NCBI GenBank assembly: GCA_963705635.1
Contig: CAVPKH010000004.1
Span: forward strand, 124,001-188,000
Length of the DNA stretch: 64,000 nucleotides
From: VRUE01 sp963705635
GTDB taxonomy: Bacteria; Actinomycetota; Thermoleophilia; Solirubrobacterales; 70-9
Direction: 5' to 3'
The position numbers and the translations under genes were made by a program. How positions within the stretch are numbered: position 1 is the first letter of the stretch; every line of letters begins with the position of its first letter. Below are positions 7,571-16,266 of this stretch, piece by piece. The notes under the pieces were generated by a model. It saw only the letters and a list, made by a program, of their open reading frames with translations, was not told the origin of the DNA and searched no databases.

Positions 7571-9961
7571 TCAGCGCCGGTGCCCTTTCTTCTTCGGCTT
7601 GACCTTCACGCACTTGGCCTTGCCCTTGACCTTCTTCTTCTTGAAGCCCCGCTTGCAAGTCAGCGGCTTCTTGGGCGCCGGCAGCGGCGCGACAACGGGC
7701 GGCGTCGACGAGCCGCCGCCAGCCGGCGGCGCCGGCGGCAGGGGCAGGGCGTGCGCGACCAGGGTCACGTCTTTCGGGTTGTACTCGACGTCGTAGCCCG
7801 GCTCGCCGTGGATCGTGGTCGTCGCAAAGGCGCCATTGCGGGTACCGCCGGCGGTGAGGATCTGGAAGGCCTGGCCGGTCGTTGTGGCAAACCCGTTGCT
7901 GACGTCGAGCGTGCCGTCGAGGCTGGCGCTGCCGCTCACCGCCAGCTGCGAGTAGCCGCTGCCGGGGGCGCTGCCGGCGATCTCGGCCGCCAGCGTTCCC
8001 CCGGCGCCCTGCGTGTAGTTGCCGCTGATCGTCAGGACGCCCGGCGAGTTCCCGGGGTGCACGGTGCCGCCGCTGTTGCTGACGGTCGAGGCGGTCACGG
8101 TGCCTGCGCCGCGCAGTGCCCCGCCCTGAATCGTCACCGCCTGGTTTGTGGTCAGGGCGCCGTTGACGACCATCGCTCCGGCGGTCTGGGTCAGCGGCTC
8201 GCCGAAGGAGAGCGTCTTGCCGGAGGCTACGCTGAGCGTGCCGGCGTTGGCGACCCTGAGGAAGGAGCCCTGGGTATCGGCGCTGACGGCGATCGTGCCC
8301 GAGCCTTTGTTGGTGATCGCCTGGCTCAACCAGCGTTCGCCGCCGGCGCCCGGCAGGACTTCGACGGTCCCCTCATTGAAGAGCGAGTCGGGGTTGGCGT
8401 CGGCGGCGGCAAGCTCCGCGTAGCCGCCGGAGCCGGCGCTGGTCAGCCTGATCGTGCCCTTGTTGGTCGAGTGGTTCGCTTCGGCGCGCTCGTTGAGGCG
8501 GGCGTTTTCGCCGAGCACACCCTCGACGACGAGGGTGATGCCGGCGCCGATGTCGGAGATGAAGTCGGTGCCGCCGTGGATCACGAAGGTGCCGCTGCCA
8601 CCCGTCGGCTTGAGGAACTTGCCGGTAAGAATCGGGGCGTTGCCGGTGAAGCTGCCGCCTTCGACCGCGAAGGTCGAGTTGCCGGCGCCGGTCAGTTTCC
8701 CGTTCACCGCCGTGGTGCCGCTGGTCTGGGTGAACGGCGCGCCGCCGAGTGAGAATTCTTTGCCAGCGCCGATCGTGATCGCGCCTTTGTTGATCAGCCG
8801 CAGCGAAGACGAGCAGCAGGAGCCGTCGGTGTCGGCGCCGATCGTGATCGTCCCGACAGCAGCGTTGGTAAGACCGCTGCCAAGCGTGCGGCCGCCGCCG
8901 GCACCCGGCAGGGTTTCGATCGTGCCCGTGTTGGTCAGCGCGGCCGGATTCCCTTCGGGGCCCTGGAGCGTCGCCCTATGGCCCGCCTCGCCGCTGGTCA
9001 GCTTGATCGTGCCGGCGTTGGTCGCCGGATTGGTTTCGGCGCGAAAGCTGAGCAGAGCGTCTTCGCCGGCGGTCGCTTCGTCGATCACGGTGACGCCCGG
9101 GCCGACGCTGGAGCCGAAATCGACCGAGCCGTGGACGACAAAGGTGCCGCTGCCGCCCGAGGGGCTGAAGATCATCGGGTTGCTGAGCACCGGGGCGCTG
9201 CCGGTGAAGGAACCGCCGCTGAGCGTGAAGTTGCCGACGGCGGTCATCGAGCCGTTGACGTCGGTCGTGCCGGCGCCTTGGGTGAATTTCCCTTTCACCG
9301 TCAGGGTCTTGGTGGCGGCGACGTCGATCGTGCCACCGGCGTTGTTCAGGTGATTGGCGCCGCAGGTAGCCACGTTGGGGATTTCGGCGTCGCCGTTGAA
9401 GTCGAGGGTGCCCTTGTTTTCCAGCGTGCCCTGGATCGTGCGCCCGCCGCCGGTGCCGGCTTCGAAGCTGATCACCCCTTCGTTGACGAGCGCCGGGCTG
9501 TCACCGGCGCAGAGGCTCGCCCCGGCGACGTGGTTGGGATCGTTGCTGTCGAAGACGATCCGCCCGTTGGGCCCGACCGCACCGCCCGCAACCGAGAGGC
9601 TGGCGCTGGCCGTCTGATCGGTGAAGGTGCCGGTGACCGCGATCGTCTGCTGCCCGGAGGGCCCGCCGAGGATCAGGTTGGGCGCGGTGGCGATCGAGTT
9701 GTTGAAGTCGCCGTTCCGCGCGGTCACGTGGACCGTGTAGGTGCCGGGCGCCGTGATGCAGACGTTGGGGCCGTTGGCGCCGGGAAGCCCGTTGGACCAG
9801 TTGGCTGCTTTCGTCCAGTCACCGTCGGCCGCGATCCAAGAGGTGTCGCAAGCAGCCGCCGAGGCATCGCCGGCGCCGGCGCCCAGCGTCAGCGCCGTCA
9901 GCAGGCCGGAAAAGAGCACCTTTACGAGCGTCGCGATCGGCCTTCCAGCCCCCCTGGTCAT
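7571..9961 (-). CDS. Large secreted beta-strand-repeat protein with Lys-rich C-terminal tail
   Basis: I place the start at the ATG 9961, about 11 nt after AGGAGG (minus strand) and directly before a signal peptide (VLFSGLLTALTLGAGAGDASA); upstream codons in frame add a non-signal Arg-rich stretch. The 796-aa protein has a W...DGDWTKAANWSNGLP entry motif and then repeated segments of the form 'NKGTI.I.AGKTLTLGG.FTQT.GTT.VNG.L', with GGSFTG and SGTFVVHGS/DF blocks recurring about three times. This resembles the beta-helical autotransporter-associated repeats found in secreted proteins of several phyla. It ends with a Pro-rich spacer and CKRGFKKKKVKGKAKCVK plus more lysines. Role unknown; likely surface adhesin or matrix protein. 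It interrupts the cdsA-dxr pairing. Confidence 0.8.
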   Translation of the reverse strand: MTRGAGRPIATLVKVLFSGLLTALTLGAGAGDASAAACDTSWIAADGDWTKAANWSNGLPGANGPNVCITAPGTYTVHVTARNGDFNNSIATAPNLILGGPSGQQTIAVTGTFTDQTASASLSVAGGAVGPNGRIVFDSNDPNHVAGASLCAGDSPALVNEGVISFEAGTGGGRTIQGTLENKGTLDFNGDAEIPNVATCGANHLNNAGGTIDVAATKTLTVKGKFTQGAGTTDVNGSMTAVGNFTLSGGSFTGSAPVLSNPMIFSPSGGSGTFVVHGSVDFGSSVGPGVTVIDEATAGEDALLSFRAETNPATNAGTIKLTSGEAGHRATLQGPEGNPAALTNTGTIETLPGAGGGRTLGSGLTNAAVGTITIGADTDGSCCSSSLRLINKGAITIGAGKEFSLGGAPFTQTSGTTAVNGKLTGAGNSTFAVEGGSFTGNAPILTGKFLKPTGGSGTFVIHGGTDFISDIGAGITLVVEGVLGENARLNERAEANHSTNKGTIRLTSAGSGGYAELAAADANPDSLFNEGTVEVLPGAGGERWLSQAITNKGSGTIAVSADTQGSFLRVANAGTLSVASGKTLSFGEPLTQTAGAMVVNGALTTNQAVTIQGGALRGAGTVTASTVSNSGGTVHPGNSPGVLTISGNYTQGAGGTLAAEIAGSAPGSGYSQLAVSGSASLDGTLDVSNGFATTTGQAFQILTAGGTRNGAFATTTIHGEPGYDVEYNPKDVTLVAHALPLPPAPPAGGGSSTPPVVAPLPAPKKPLTCKRGFKKKKVKGKAKCVKVKPKKKGHRR

Positions 9962-10074
9962 CTTGCGGTCAACCTCCTGTGCGTGATTCTGGACGGTAGC
10001 CGGCGTGACTCTATGGGGCCTGCCCAAGGACCGTCAACGCGCCAAGCCAGGCCTGGCGGAATTCCAGCCGGGGC

Positions 10075-10965
10075 TCAGTAGACGAGCTGGACGGCCAGGT
10101 AGTAGCCGACGACGATCGTGAAGAAGACCGCGTCGAGGCGGTCGAGAATGCCGCCGTGGGGGCCGAAGAGGGTGCCCGTGTCCTTCTTGCCGAGGTCGCG
10201 CTTCAGCATCGACTCGAAGAGGTCCCCGATCGGGGCAACCGCGGCGACCGCGGCGCCGATGATCAGGGCGTCCACCCCGGAGAGCCAGTCCTGGTAGAGG
10301 CCGGCGAACCAGAAGGCCATGGTGCCGATCAGGAAGCCGCCGATCAGGCCCTCGAGGGTCTTGTTCGGCGAGAGGCTGGGGGCGATCTTGTGCGAGCCGA
10401 ACATGCGTCCGGTGGCGTAGGCGCCGGTGTCGGTGACGAAGGTGCCGACGAGGACGTCGACCAGCAGCGCCGCGCCGTGATCCGGCAGGTCGCGCAGCAG
10501 GACGGCGTGGACCAGGGGAATTCCGATCCAGATGATCCCGAGCAGGGTGACGCCCATCGACATCGTGATCCCGTCCCGGTGCTTGCGGTCGGCGCCGAAG
10601 AAGAAGAGGACGGGAAAGGAGGCGGCGAGGACGAGCAGGACGTTGAAGGAAGTGCCGAAGTGGGCCGCCAGGATCAGCGCCGGGACCGTGATGTACGCCG
10701 CCCGCTCGATCGGCCGCACGGCCTCGGTCATCGCCAGGTACTCACGCAGGCAGAGCACGCCGATGCCGATCATCGCCACCGTGAAGACCAGCCCGCCGGC
10801 GACCGCGATCGCGATCGCGAAGATCATCCAGGGGATCGCGAAGAGGATGCGCTTGACGGTCTCACCGCGGGCGCTGCCCCCCCTGCGGCGCTGGCGCGGT
10901 GGCCGCGGCGCCCGTTTGGGCGGCGGCTCCTCATCGAACATGTCGTCGTCGAAGAGGTCCTGCAT
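10075..10965 (-). CDS. cdsA: Phosphatidate cytidylyltransferase CdsA
   Basis: The 296-aa protein has a charged cytoplasmic N-terminus (about residues 1-38, acidic then Pro/Arg-rich) followed by seven to eight hydrophobic helices. The family signature lies at the C-terminus: SMLKRDLGKKDTG then GPHGGILDRLDA. A second typical segment is DTGAYATGRMFG with SPNKTLEG. It makes CDP-diacylglycerol from phosphatidate and CTP in the inner membrane. The ATG at 10965 directly abuts uppS (stop at 10966), the conserved uppS-cdsA order. Confidence 0.95.
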   Translation of the reverse strand: MQDLFDDDMFDEEPPPKRAPRPPRQRRRGGSARGETVKRILFAIPWMIFAIAIAVAGGLVFTVAMIGIGVLCLREYLAMTEAVRPIERAAYITVPALILAAHFGTSFNVLLVLAASFPVLFFFGADRKHRDGITMSMGVTLLGIIWIGIPLVHAVLLRDLPDHGAALLVDVLVGTFVTDTGAYATGRMFGSHKIAPSLSPNKTLEGLIGGFLIGTMAFWFAGLYQDWLSGVDALIIGAAVAAVAPIGDLFESMLKRDLGKKDTGTLFGPHGGILDRLDAVFFTIVVGYYLAVQLVY

Positions 10966-11634
10966 CTAGACCCTCGCCCCGAAGCGCCGCTGCCGCTCCT
11001 CGAACTCGCGCAGGCACGCCTCGAGGGCCTCGCGGTCGAAGTCCGGCCAGAGCTCATCGCGAAAGACGAGCTCCGAGTAGGCGCACTGCCAGAGCAGGTA
11101 GTTGGAGAGGCGCTGCTCGCCGCTGGTCCGGATCAGGAGGTCGGGATCGTGCATCTCGGGTGCGTAGAGGTGGCTGCGGAACTCCTCCTCCGAGTCCCCC
11201 TTGAAGCTTCGCGCCGCGTCGACGATCTCCGCCCTGCCGCCGTAGTTGAAGGCGACGAAGAGCGTGATCCGCTCGTTGGCAGCGGTCACTTCCTCCGCCC
11301 AGGCCATGCGCTCGACCAGCCCCGGAGCCACCCCCTCGCGGCGGCCGACGAAGCGCATCCTCACCCCCTCGGCGTGCAGCTCCGGCGTCTCCGTCGCGAT
11401 CCGCTCGTCGAACATCGCCATCAGGCCGGCGACCTCCTCCGCCGGTCGTGACCAGTTCTCGGTCGAGAAGGAGAAGACGGTCAGCTCCTCGATCCCGAGC
11501 TCGACCGCGTCGCGCAGGCGCGCCTTCACCGCATCGGCACCGGCCCGGTGCCCCTCGACCACCGGCAACCCCTGCTTCTGCGCCCAGCGCCCGTTGCCGT
11601 CGGTGATGATCGCGACGTACTTAGGCCCGGTCAC
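10966..11634 (-). CDS. uppS: Isoprenyl (undecaprenyl) diphosphate synthase
   Basis: The 222-aa protein starts at a GTG (11634) and opens with VAIITDGNGRWA, the Asp/Asn motif that binds the allylic diphosphate; the usual Met before the Asp is Thr here. Later motifs are VFSFSTENWSRP, FVAFNYGGRAEI and DLLIRTSGEQRLSNYLLWQ with YSELVF, all typical of cis-prenyltransferases. Its product is the lipid carrier for peptidoglycan, although chain length cannot be read from the sequence. It abuts cdsA; the 136-nt gap to frr contains only short hairpins. Confidence 0.94.
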   Translation of the reverse strand: MTGPKYVAIITDGNGRWAQKQGLPVVEGHRAGADAVKARLRDAVELGIEELTVFSFSTENWSRPAEEVAGLMAMFDERIATETPELHAEGVRMRFVGRREGVAPGLVERMAWAEEVTAANERITLFVAFNYGGRAEIVDAARSFKGDSEEEFRSHLYAPEMHDPDLLIRTSGEQRLSNYLLWQCAYSELVFRDELWPDFDREALEACLREFEERQRRFGARV

Positions 11635-11770
11635 AGAGAGTCAGGAAACCCTGAGACGGCGAAAACCGAGCAGGTCGGGGGATGCAGGGAGGTCGTTGAG
11701 GGAGCGCACTTGTTGTGCGTGACCGATACGACCGACCGAAGACCCCGAGATGCGCCGGTTTGCAGCCGTC

Positions 11771-12334
11771 TCACACCTCCAGGATCTCCTCTTCCTTCCC
11801 CTTGAGCAGAGCGTCGATCTCGGCGATGGCGCCGTCGGTCTGCTTCTGCAGGGCGGCCTCGGCGCGGCGCTCGTCGTCCTCGCCGGCTTCGCCCTCTTTC
11901 TTCAGCTCGCGCAGGTCGTGCATCGTGTCGCGGCGGATGTTGCGGATCGCCACCCGCCCCTCCTCGGCCACCCCGTGCACGACCTTGACCATCTCGCGCC
12001 GGCGCTCCTCGGTCAGCTCGGGAACCTGAAGGCGGATCACGTTGCCGTCGTTGCTCGGCGTCAAGCCGATGTCGGACTCCTGGATCGCCTTCTCGATCGT
12101 CCCGATCGAGGACTTGTCGAAGGGGGTGACGGTGAGCAGGCGAGCGTCCGAGGTCGCCACGTTGGCAAGCTGCTTCAAGGGCGTTTGAGCGCCGTAGTAG
12201 TCGACGACGATGCGGTCGAGCAGGTGCGGCGAGGCGCGCCCGGTGCGCACCGTGGCGAGTTCGCCACGACTCGATTCGACCGACTTGTCCATGCGGCCTT
12301 TGGCGTCCTCGAGCATTTCGTCGATCAGCTCCAC
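11771..12334 (-). CDS. frr: Ribosome recycling factor
   Basis: The 187-aa protein matches the family length and has the motif set RTGRASPHLLDRI, YYGAQTPLKQLANV, RLLTVTPFDKS, SDIGLTPSNDGNVIRLQVPELTEERR and IRNIRRD. It splits post-termination 70S complexes together with EF-G. It lies 16 nt downstream of pyrH, as in the widespread rpsB-tsf-pyrH-frr order, so it is probably transcribed with them. Confidence 0.97.
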   Translation of the reverse strand: MELIDEMLEDAKGRMDKSVESSRGELATVRTGRASPHLLDRIVVDYYGAQTPLKQLANVATSDARLLTVTPFDKSSIGTIEKAIQESDIGLTPSNDGNVIRLQVPELTEERRREMVKVVHGVAEEGRVAIRNIRRDTMHDLRELKKEGEAGEDDERRAEAALQKQTDGAIAEIDALLKGKEEEILEV

Positions 12335-12350
12335 TGGGCCCCCGTTCTCG

Positions 12351-13085
12351 TCATCCCGCGGGCACGTTGGAAACCAGCGTGCCCACCCTCTCGCCGCTGA
12401 CGATCCTATCTATGTTGCCTTCGTCTCCCATGTTGAAGACGTAGATCGGCAGGTCGTTGTCCATGCAGAGCGACAGCGCCGTCGAGTCCATCACCTTGAG
12501 CCCGCGCTCGATCGCTTCGCGGTGGGTGATCGCGGCGATGAACTTGGCGTCGGGGTTGGTTGCCGGGTCGGAGTCGTAGACGCCCTCCACCCCGTTCTTG
12601 GCCATCAGGATCGCTTCGGCGTGGATCTCCAGGGCGCGCAGCGCCGCCGCCGTGTCGGTGGTGAAGAACGGGTTGCCGGTGCCGGCGGCGAAGATCACGA
12701 CCCGCTCCTTCTCCAGGTGGCGCATCGCGCGGCGGCGGATATAGGGCTCGGCGACCTCCTTGACGTCAATCGCCGACATCACCCGAGTGTGCTCGCCCGC
12801 CTTCTCCAGGGCGTCCTGAAGGGTGAGCGCGTTGAGCACTGTCGCCATCATCCCCATGTAATCGCCGGTCGCCCGGTCCATGCCTTTGGCCGCGGCCGAG
12901 AGGCCGCGGTAGATGTTGCCGGCGCCGACGACGATCGCCACTTCCACCCCGCGGGCGCGGATCGCGGAGACCTGCTCGGCGATCCGCTGCACCTCGGTCG
13001 CATCGGTGCCGTAGTCGAGAGCGCCCATCAGGGCCTCGCCCGAGAGCTTGAGCAGGATGCGTTTGAACTGGGGTTTTGGCTCCAT
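12351..13085 (-). CDS. pyrH: UMP kinase
   Basis: The 244-aa protein starts at ATG 13085 (MEPKPQFKRILLKLSGEALMG); longer in-frame starts upstream run into the tsf-pyrH spacer and are Arg-rich. KLSGEAL is the nucleotide-binding loop, VVGAGNIYRG and RATGDYMGMMATVLNAL are the UMP-binding and regulatory segments, and AAGTGNPFFTTDTAAALRA is the family signature. It phosphorylates UMP to UDP. The 61-nt spacer to tsf contains a small hairpin (CTCCGCG..CGCGGAG type). Confidence 0.96.
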   Translation of the reverse strand: MEPKPQFKRILLKLSGEALMGALDYGTDATEVQRIAEQVSAIRARGVEVAIVVGAGNIYRGLSAAAKGMDRATGDYMGMMATVLNALTLQDALEKAGEHTRVMSAIDVKEVAEPYIRRRAMRHLEKERVVIFAAGTGNPFFTTDTAAALRALEIHAEAILMAKNGVEGVYDSDPATNPDAKFIAAITHREAIERGLKVMDSTALSLCMDNDLPIYVFNMGDEGNIDRIVSGERVGTLVSNVPAG

Positions 13086-13146
13086 CGAGGTTCGCGGCTT
13101 CGCTCCGCGTCGCGGAGAGCCTACCGGCGCACGCGGGCCGATTCGC

Positions 13147-13749
13147 TTACTCGCCGACGCGGAAGTAGGCGAAGCGGGCGATGCGGACGTTCTCGCCGGT
13201 CTTGGCCGCCATCTCCTGGCGCAGCTCCTCGATCGACTTCGAATCGTGCTTCTCGGCATTGACATGGGACTGGTCGAGCAGGGCGACTTCCTTGCCCCAC
13301 TTGACCAACTGCCCCTCGACGATCTTCTCGACCACGTTGCCGGGCTTGCCGTCCTCGCGCGCCTTCTCTTCGAAGACCCGCTTTTCGGCCTCGCGCTCCT
13401 GCTCGGGAATCTCCTCGATCGTCACGTACTGGGGCGCGGTCGCGGCGATGTGCAGGGCGACCTCGTAGGCGAACGCCCGGAAGTCCTCGTTGCGAGCGAC
13501 GAAGTCGGTCTCGCACTGCACTTCGACCATCGCCCCGACCTTGTCGTTGGCGTGGATGTAGGAGGAGACGACACCCTCGTTGGTGCCCTTGCCTTCGCGC
13601 TTGGCGGCGGAGGCCTGGCCCTTGACCCGCAGGATCTCGATCGCCCGGTCGACGTCGCCGTCGGACTCGGTCAGGGCAGACTTGCAGTCCATCATCGCCG
13701 CCCCGGTCCGATCCCGCAGCGCCTTCACGTCAGCAGCCGTAACGCTCAC
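13147..13749 (-). CDS. tsf: Elongation factor Ts, short form
   Basis: The 200-aa protein has an N-terminal UBA-like domain (VKALRDRTGAAMMDCKSALTE), the EF-Tu contact motif CETDFVARNEDF, and a single core dimerisation subdomain. This is the short form; E. coli EF-Ts is about 280 aa. It catalyses GDP release from EF-Tu. The ATG at 13749 overlaps the rpsB stop (ATGA). Confidence 0.97.
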   Translation of the reverse strand: MSVTAADVKALRDRTGAAMMDCKSALTESDGDVDRAIEILRVKGQASAAKREGKGTNEGVVSSYIHANDKVGAMVEVQCETDFVARNEDFRAFAYEVALHIAATAPQYVTIEEIPEQEREAEKRVFEEKAREDGKPGNVVEKIVEGQLVKWGKEVALLDQSHVNAEKHDSKSIEELRQEMAAKTGENVRIARFAYFRVGE

Positions 13750-14993
13750 GACTTCTCCTCCTCTTTGCCGGCCTCGGCCGAAGCCTCTGGTGCTTTCTCC
13801 TCAGCAGCTTTCTCAGCCGCGACGGGCTCCTCTGCTTTTACCTCAGCTGCTTTCCCAGCCGCTGCTGGCTCCGCCGGAGCTTTCTCCTCAGCCGCCGGCG
13901 CCTCAGCCTTTACCTCAGGCGGCTTCGCGGCTGGAGCCTTCTCAGCCGCTGCGGGCGCCTCGGCTTTTGCTTTAGGCGCCTCTCCTGCGGGTGGCGTGGG
14001 GTTGGGAGCCTCGCCCGCAGCTTGCGAGGACGAGGCGCCCTGCCCCGCGACAGGACCCGCAGCCGGCGCGGCCTGACCCTGAGCGGGCGCAGCAGGGCGC
14101 TGTGAACCCTGGGCCGGTGCGGCCGGCGCCTTGGCCTGGGCCGCCTGCGCGGCGGCCTGCTTGGCGACCTCAGCTTCGGCGGCGGCCTTTTTCGCCGCCT
14201 CCTCCGCCTCGACCCGAATTTTCTCTTCCTCCTCGCGCTTCTTGCGCTCTTCCTCGTCCTTCTTGCGCCGCTCCATTTCCTCGGCGATGCGGCGCTCCTC
14301 CTGCACCCGCCAGGCCCCGGCGCCCTCGTCGATCGCGCCGCCGATCGTGCCGATCACCAGCTGACAGGAGCGGATCGCGTCGTCGTTGCCGGGAATCACG
14401 TAGTCGATCGGGGTCGGGTCGCAGTTGGTGTCGACCAGGGCGATGATCGGGATCCGCAGCCGCGCGGCCTCGCGCACCGCGATCTCCTCGGTTTTGAGGT
14501 CGGTGACGAAAACGGCGTCCGGGAGGCGATCCATGTCGCGCACGCCACCGAGGTTGAACTCGAGCTTGGCGAGTTCGGCCAGCAGCTTCATCCGCTCCTT
14601 GGTCGGCAGCAGCTCCAGCTTGCCCTCCTCGCGCCAACCGATCAGCTCGTGCAGGCGGGCGATCCGCGCCGACATCGTGTTGAAGTTGGTCAGCAGGCCG
14701 CCCAGCCAGCGCTGGTTGACGAAGGGCATCCTGCAGCGACCGGCCCATTCTTCGACCGGGCCGCGAGCCTGCTTCTTGGTGCCGACGAAGAGCACCGTGC
14801 CGCCACCGCTGGCCAGCTCGCCGGCGAAGCGGCGGGCGTTCTCCAGCAGCGCCTCGGTCTGGATCAAATCGATGATGTGGATCCCGTCCAGCTCGCCGAA
14901 GATGTAGCGGCGCATGTTCGGGTTCCAGCGACGGGTCTGATGGCCGAAGTGGACTCCGGCCTCCAGCAGCTCTTTTAGGCCTGCCTCTGGCAT
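13746..14993 (-). CDS. rpsB: 30S ribosomal protein S2 with a long C-terminal tail
   Basis: Residues 1 to about 232 are a normal S2: LLEAGVHFGHQTRRWNPNM, then RMPFVNQRWLGGLLTNF, PDAVFVTDLKTEEIAVREA, and IALVDTNCDPTPIDYVIPGNDDA. After that comes a charged Glu/Arg/Lys segment (about residues 235-285, coiled-coil-like) and then about 130 residues rich in Ala, Pro, Glu and Lys. The total of 415 aa compares with about 240-260 for most S2 proteins. The tail has the same codon style as the rest, has no frameshift, and ends at a stop overlapping the tsf start. The function of the tail is unknown. Confidence 0.96.
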   Translation of the reverse strand: MPEAGLKELLEAGVHFGHQTRRWNPNMRRYIFGELDGIHIIDLIQTEALLENARRFAGELASGGGTVLFVGTKKQARGPVEEWAGRCRMPFVNQRWLGGLLTNFNTMSARIARLHELIGWREEGKLELLPTKERMKLLAELAKLEFNLGGVRDMDRLPDAVFVTDLKTEEIAVREAARLRIPIIALVDTNCDPTPIDYVIPGNDDAIRSCQLVIGTIGGAIDEGAGAWRVQEERRIAEEMERRKKDEEERKKREEEEKIRVEAEEAAKKAAAEAEVAKQAAAQAAQAKAPAAPAQGSQRPAAPAQGQAAPAAGPVAGQGASSSQAAGEAPNPTPPAGEAPKAKAEAPAAAEKAPAAKPPEVKAEAPAAEEKAPAEPAAAGKAAEVKAEEPVAAEKAAEEKAPEASAEAGKEEEKS

Positions 14994-15127
14994 GGTGAAG
15001 CTCCTTGTTTTGACGATGCTTTCCCCACCGCCCTAGCCGGGATCCGGCGCGATGCCGGTCAGGATCCGAGTCGGTGCTGACGGGGGTTGGTTTCCGAGCC
15101 GACGGATTGTAGAGGGGCCGGGCGAGC
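14994..15127 (-). promoter_or_regulatory. Likely promoter and leader of the rpsB operon
   Basis: This 134-nt spacer lies between the pseudouridine synthase gene and rpsB. On the minus strand it contains CTCTACAATCC; the hexamer TACAAT (15106-15111) is a good -10 candidate, which would leave a leader of about 105 nt before rpsB. The leader holds complementary GC-rich segments (CCGGCATCGCGCCGG type) that could fold, compatible with S2 autoregulation, but I recognise no named leader motif. AAGGAG just before the ATG is a good ribosome-binding site. Confidence 0.45.
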
Positions 15128-15805
15128 CTAGGCGTCGCGGGCGGCCCGCAGCGCTGCGGCGAGGTCGGCGGGGGGCTCGGAGCTGAAGCTGAGCGGCTCC
15201 GCCGAGACGGGATGAACGAAGGCGAGGCGATGAGCGTGGAGGAATTGGCGCTCGAGGCCGTACTTGCGCTCACCGCCGTAGGTGACGTCGCCGGCCAGTG
15301 GATGGCCGATCGCGGCGAAGTGGGCGCGGATCTGGTGGGTGCGGCCGGTCTCGAGGCGCACCTCGAGGTAACTCTCGGCGCCGAGCAGCTCGAGGACCTC
15401 GAAATGGGTGCGCGCCTGCCGCGAGGCGGCGCCGGAGACCGCCATCCGGTGTCGCTGCCGTGAGGCGCGGCCGATCGGCGCGTCGATCGTGCCGGTGCGC
15501 GAGGCAAGCCGCCCCCGCGCCAGCGCCAGGTAGACGCGTTCGACCTCGCGGCGCTGGACCTGAGCCTGCAGCGCCGCGTGGACCTCGTCGCTGCGGGCGA
15601 CGACGAGCAGGCCGCTGGTGCCCTTGTCGAGGCGATGGACGATGCCGGGGCGCTCGGGGTCGGCGCCACCGCCGAGCAGATCGCCGAGCTCGTCGACCAG
15701 CGTCGGCCCCTGGTGGGAGGGCGCCGGGTGAACGACCATCCCGGCCGGCTTGTCGACGACCGCAAGCCCCTCGTCGACGTGGACGATGCGCAGCTGATCG
15801 CTCAT
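15128..15805 (-). CDS. RluA-family rRNA pseudouridine synthase without S4 domain
   Basis: The 225-aa protein starts directly at the catalytic domain (LRIVHVDEGLAVVDKPAGMVVHP) and has the catalytic motif HRLDKGTSGLLVVA and the later ETGRTHQIRAHF motif. RluD homologues usually carry an N-terminal S4 RNA-binding domain of about 80 residues, which is missing here; the ATG at 15805 overlaps the lspA stop (ATGA), so the short form is probably real. The lspA-rluD pair is conserved widely. The modified site is probably in 23S rRNA but cannot be read from the sequence. Confidence 0.9.
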   Translation of the reverse strand: MSDQLRIVHVDEGLAVVDKPAGMVVHPAPSHQGPTLVDELGDLLGGGADPERPGIVHRLDKGTSGLLVVARSDEVHAALQAQVQRREVERVYLALARGRLASRTGTIDAPIGRASRQRHRMAVSGAASRQARTHFEVLELLGAESYLEVRLETGRTHQIRAHFAAIGHPLAGDVTYGGERKYGLERQFLHAHRLAFVHPVSAEPLSFSSEPPADLAAALRAARDA

Positions 15806-16266
15806 CGCGACGGCTCGCGCATGTAGGAGAGCGCGAGCAGCAGGACGCCGGCGGTTACGGCGACGTCGGCGAGGTTGAAGGCCGGCCAGCTGCCGATCGC
15901 GATGTAGTCGGTGACGGCGTCGGCGCGGATGCGGTCGGCGAGGTTCCCCAGCGCCCCGCCGGCGAGCAGCCCCGCCGCGACCCAGACGCCGGGTCGGGTC
16001 GGGTCGCGGGAGAAGACGTAGCCGACCACCGCCAGCGCCAGGACCGTGAGCAGCACCAGCCGCGTCCCGCCGCCACTGGCGAGGCCGAAGGCGACGCCGC
16101 TGTTGTGCGAGAGGGTGAGGCCAACGGGACCGATCAGGTCGACGTCCTGGCCGGGGACGAGGTGGTCTTCGATCAGCGCCTTGGCGGCCTGGTCGAGGAT
16201 CACGACGAGGCCGCAGAGGGCGCCCGCGAGGCGCCAGGCGCGCCCCCTGGCGCCGTCGCCGCTCAC
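15802..16266 (-). CDS. lspA: Lipoprotein signal peptidase (signal peptidase II)
   Basis: I choose the GTG at 16266, which overlaps the upstream yggT stop (GTGA); the open frame further upstream is antisense-like. The 154-aa protein has four hydrophobic helices and the conserved boxes VVILDQAAKALIE, LSHNSGVAFGL, GALGNLADRI and FNLADVAV; the two Asp residues in the last two boxes are the catalytic pair. It cleaves prolipoprotein signal peptides in the membrane. It overlaps the pseudouridine synthase by 4 nt. Confidence 0.94.
   Translation of the reverse strand: MSGDGARGRAWRLAGALCGLVVILDQAAKALIEDHLVPGQDVDLIGPVGLTLSHNSGVAFGLASGGGTRLVLLTVLALAVVGYVFSRDPTRPGVWVAAGLLAGGALGNLADRIRADAVTDYIAIGSWPAFNLADVAVTAGVLLLALSYMREPSR

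Noticed and set aside
11635..11770. A gene or strong terminator between uppS and frr
   Set aside because: Only short hairpins (CGCAC...GTGCG, TCAGG...CCTGA) without a U-tract; no coding sense.
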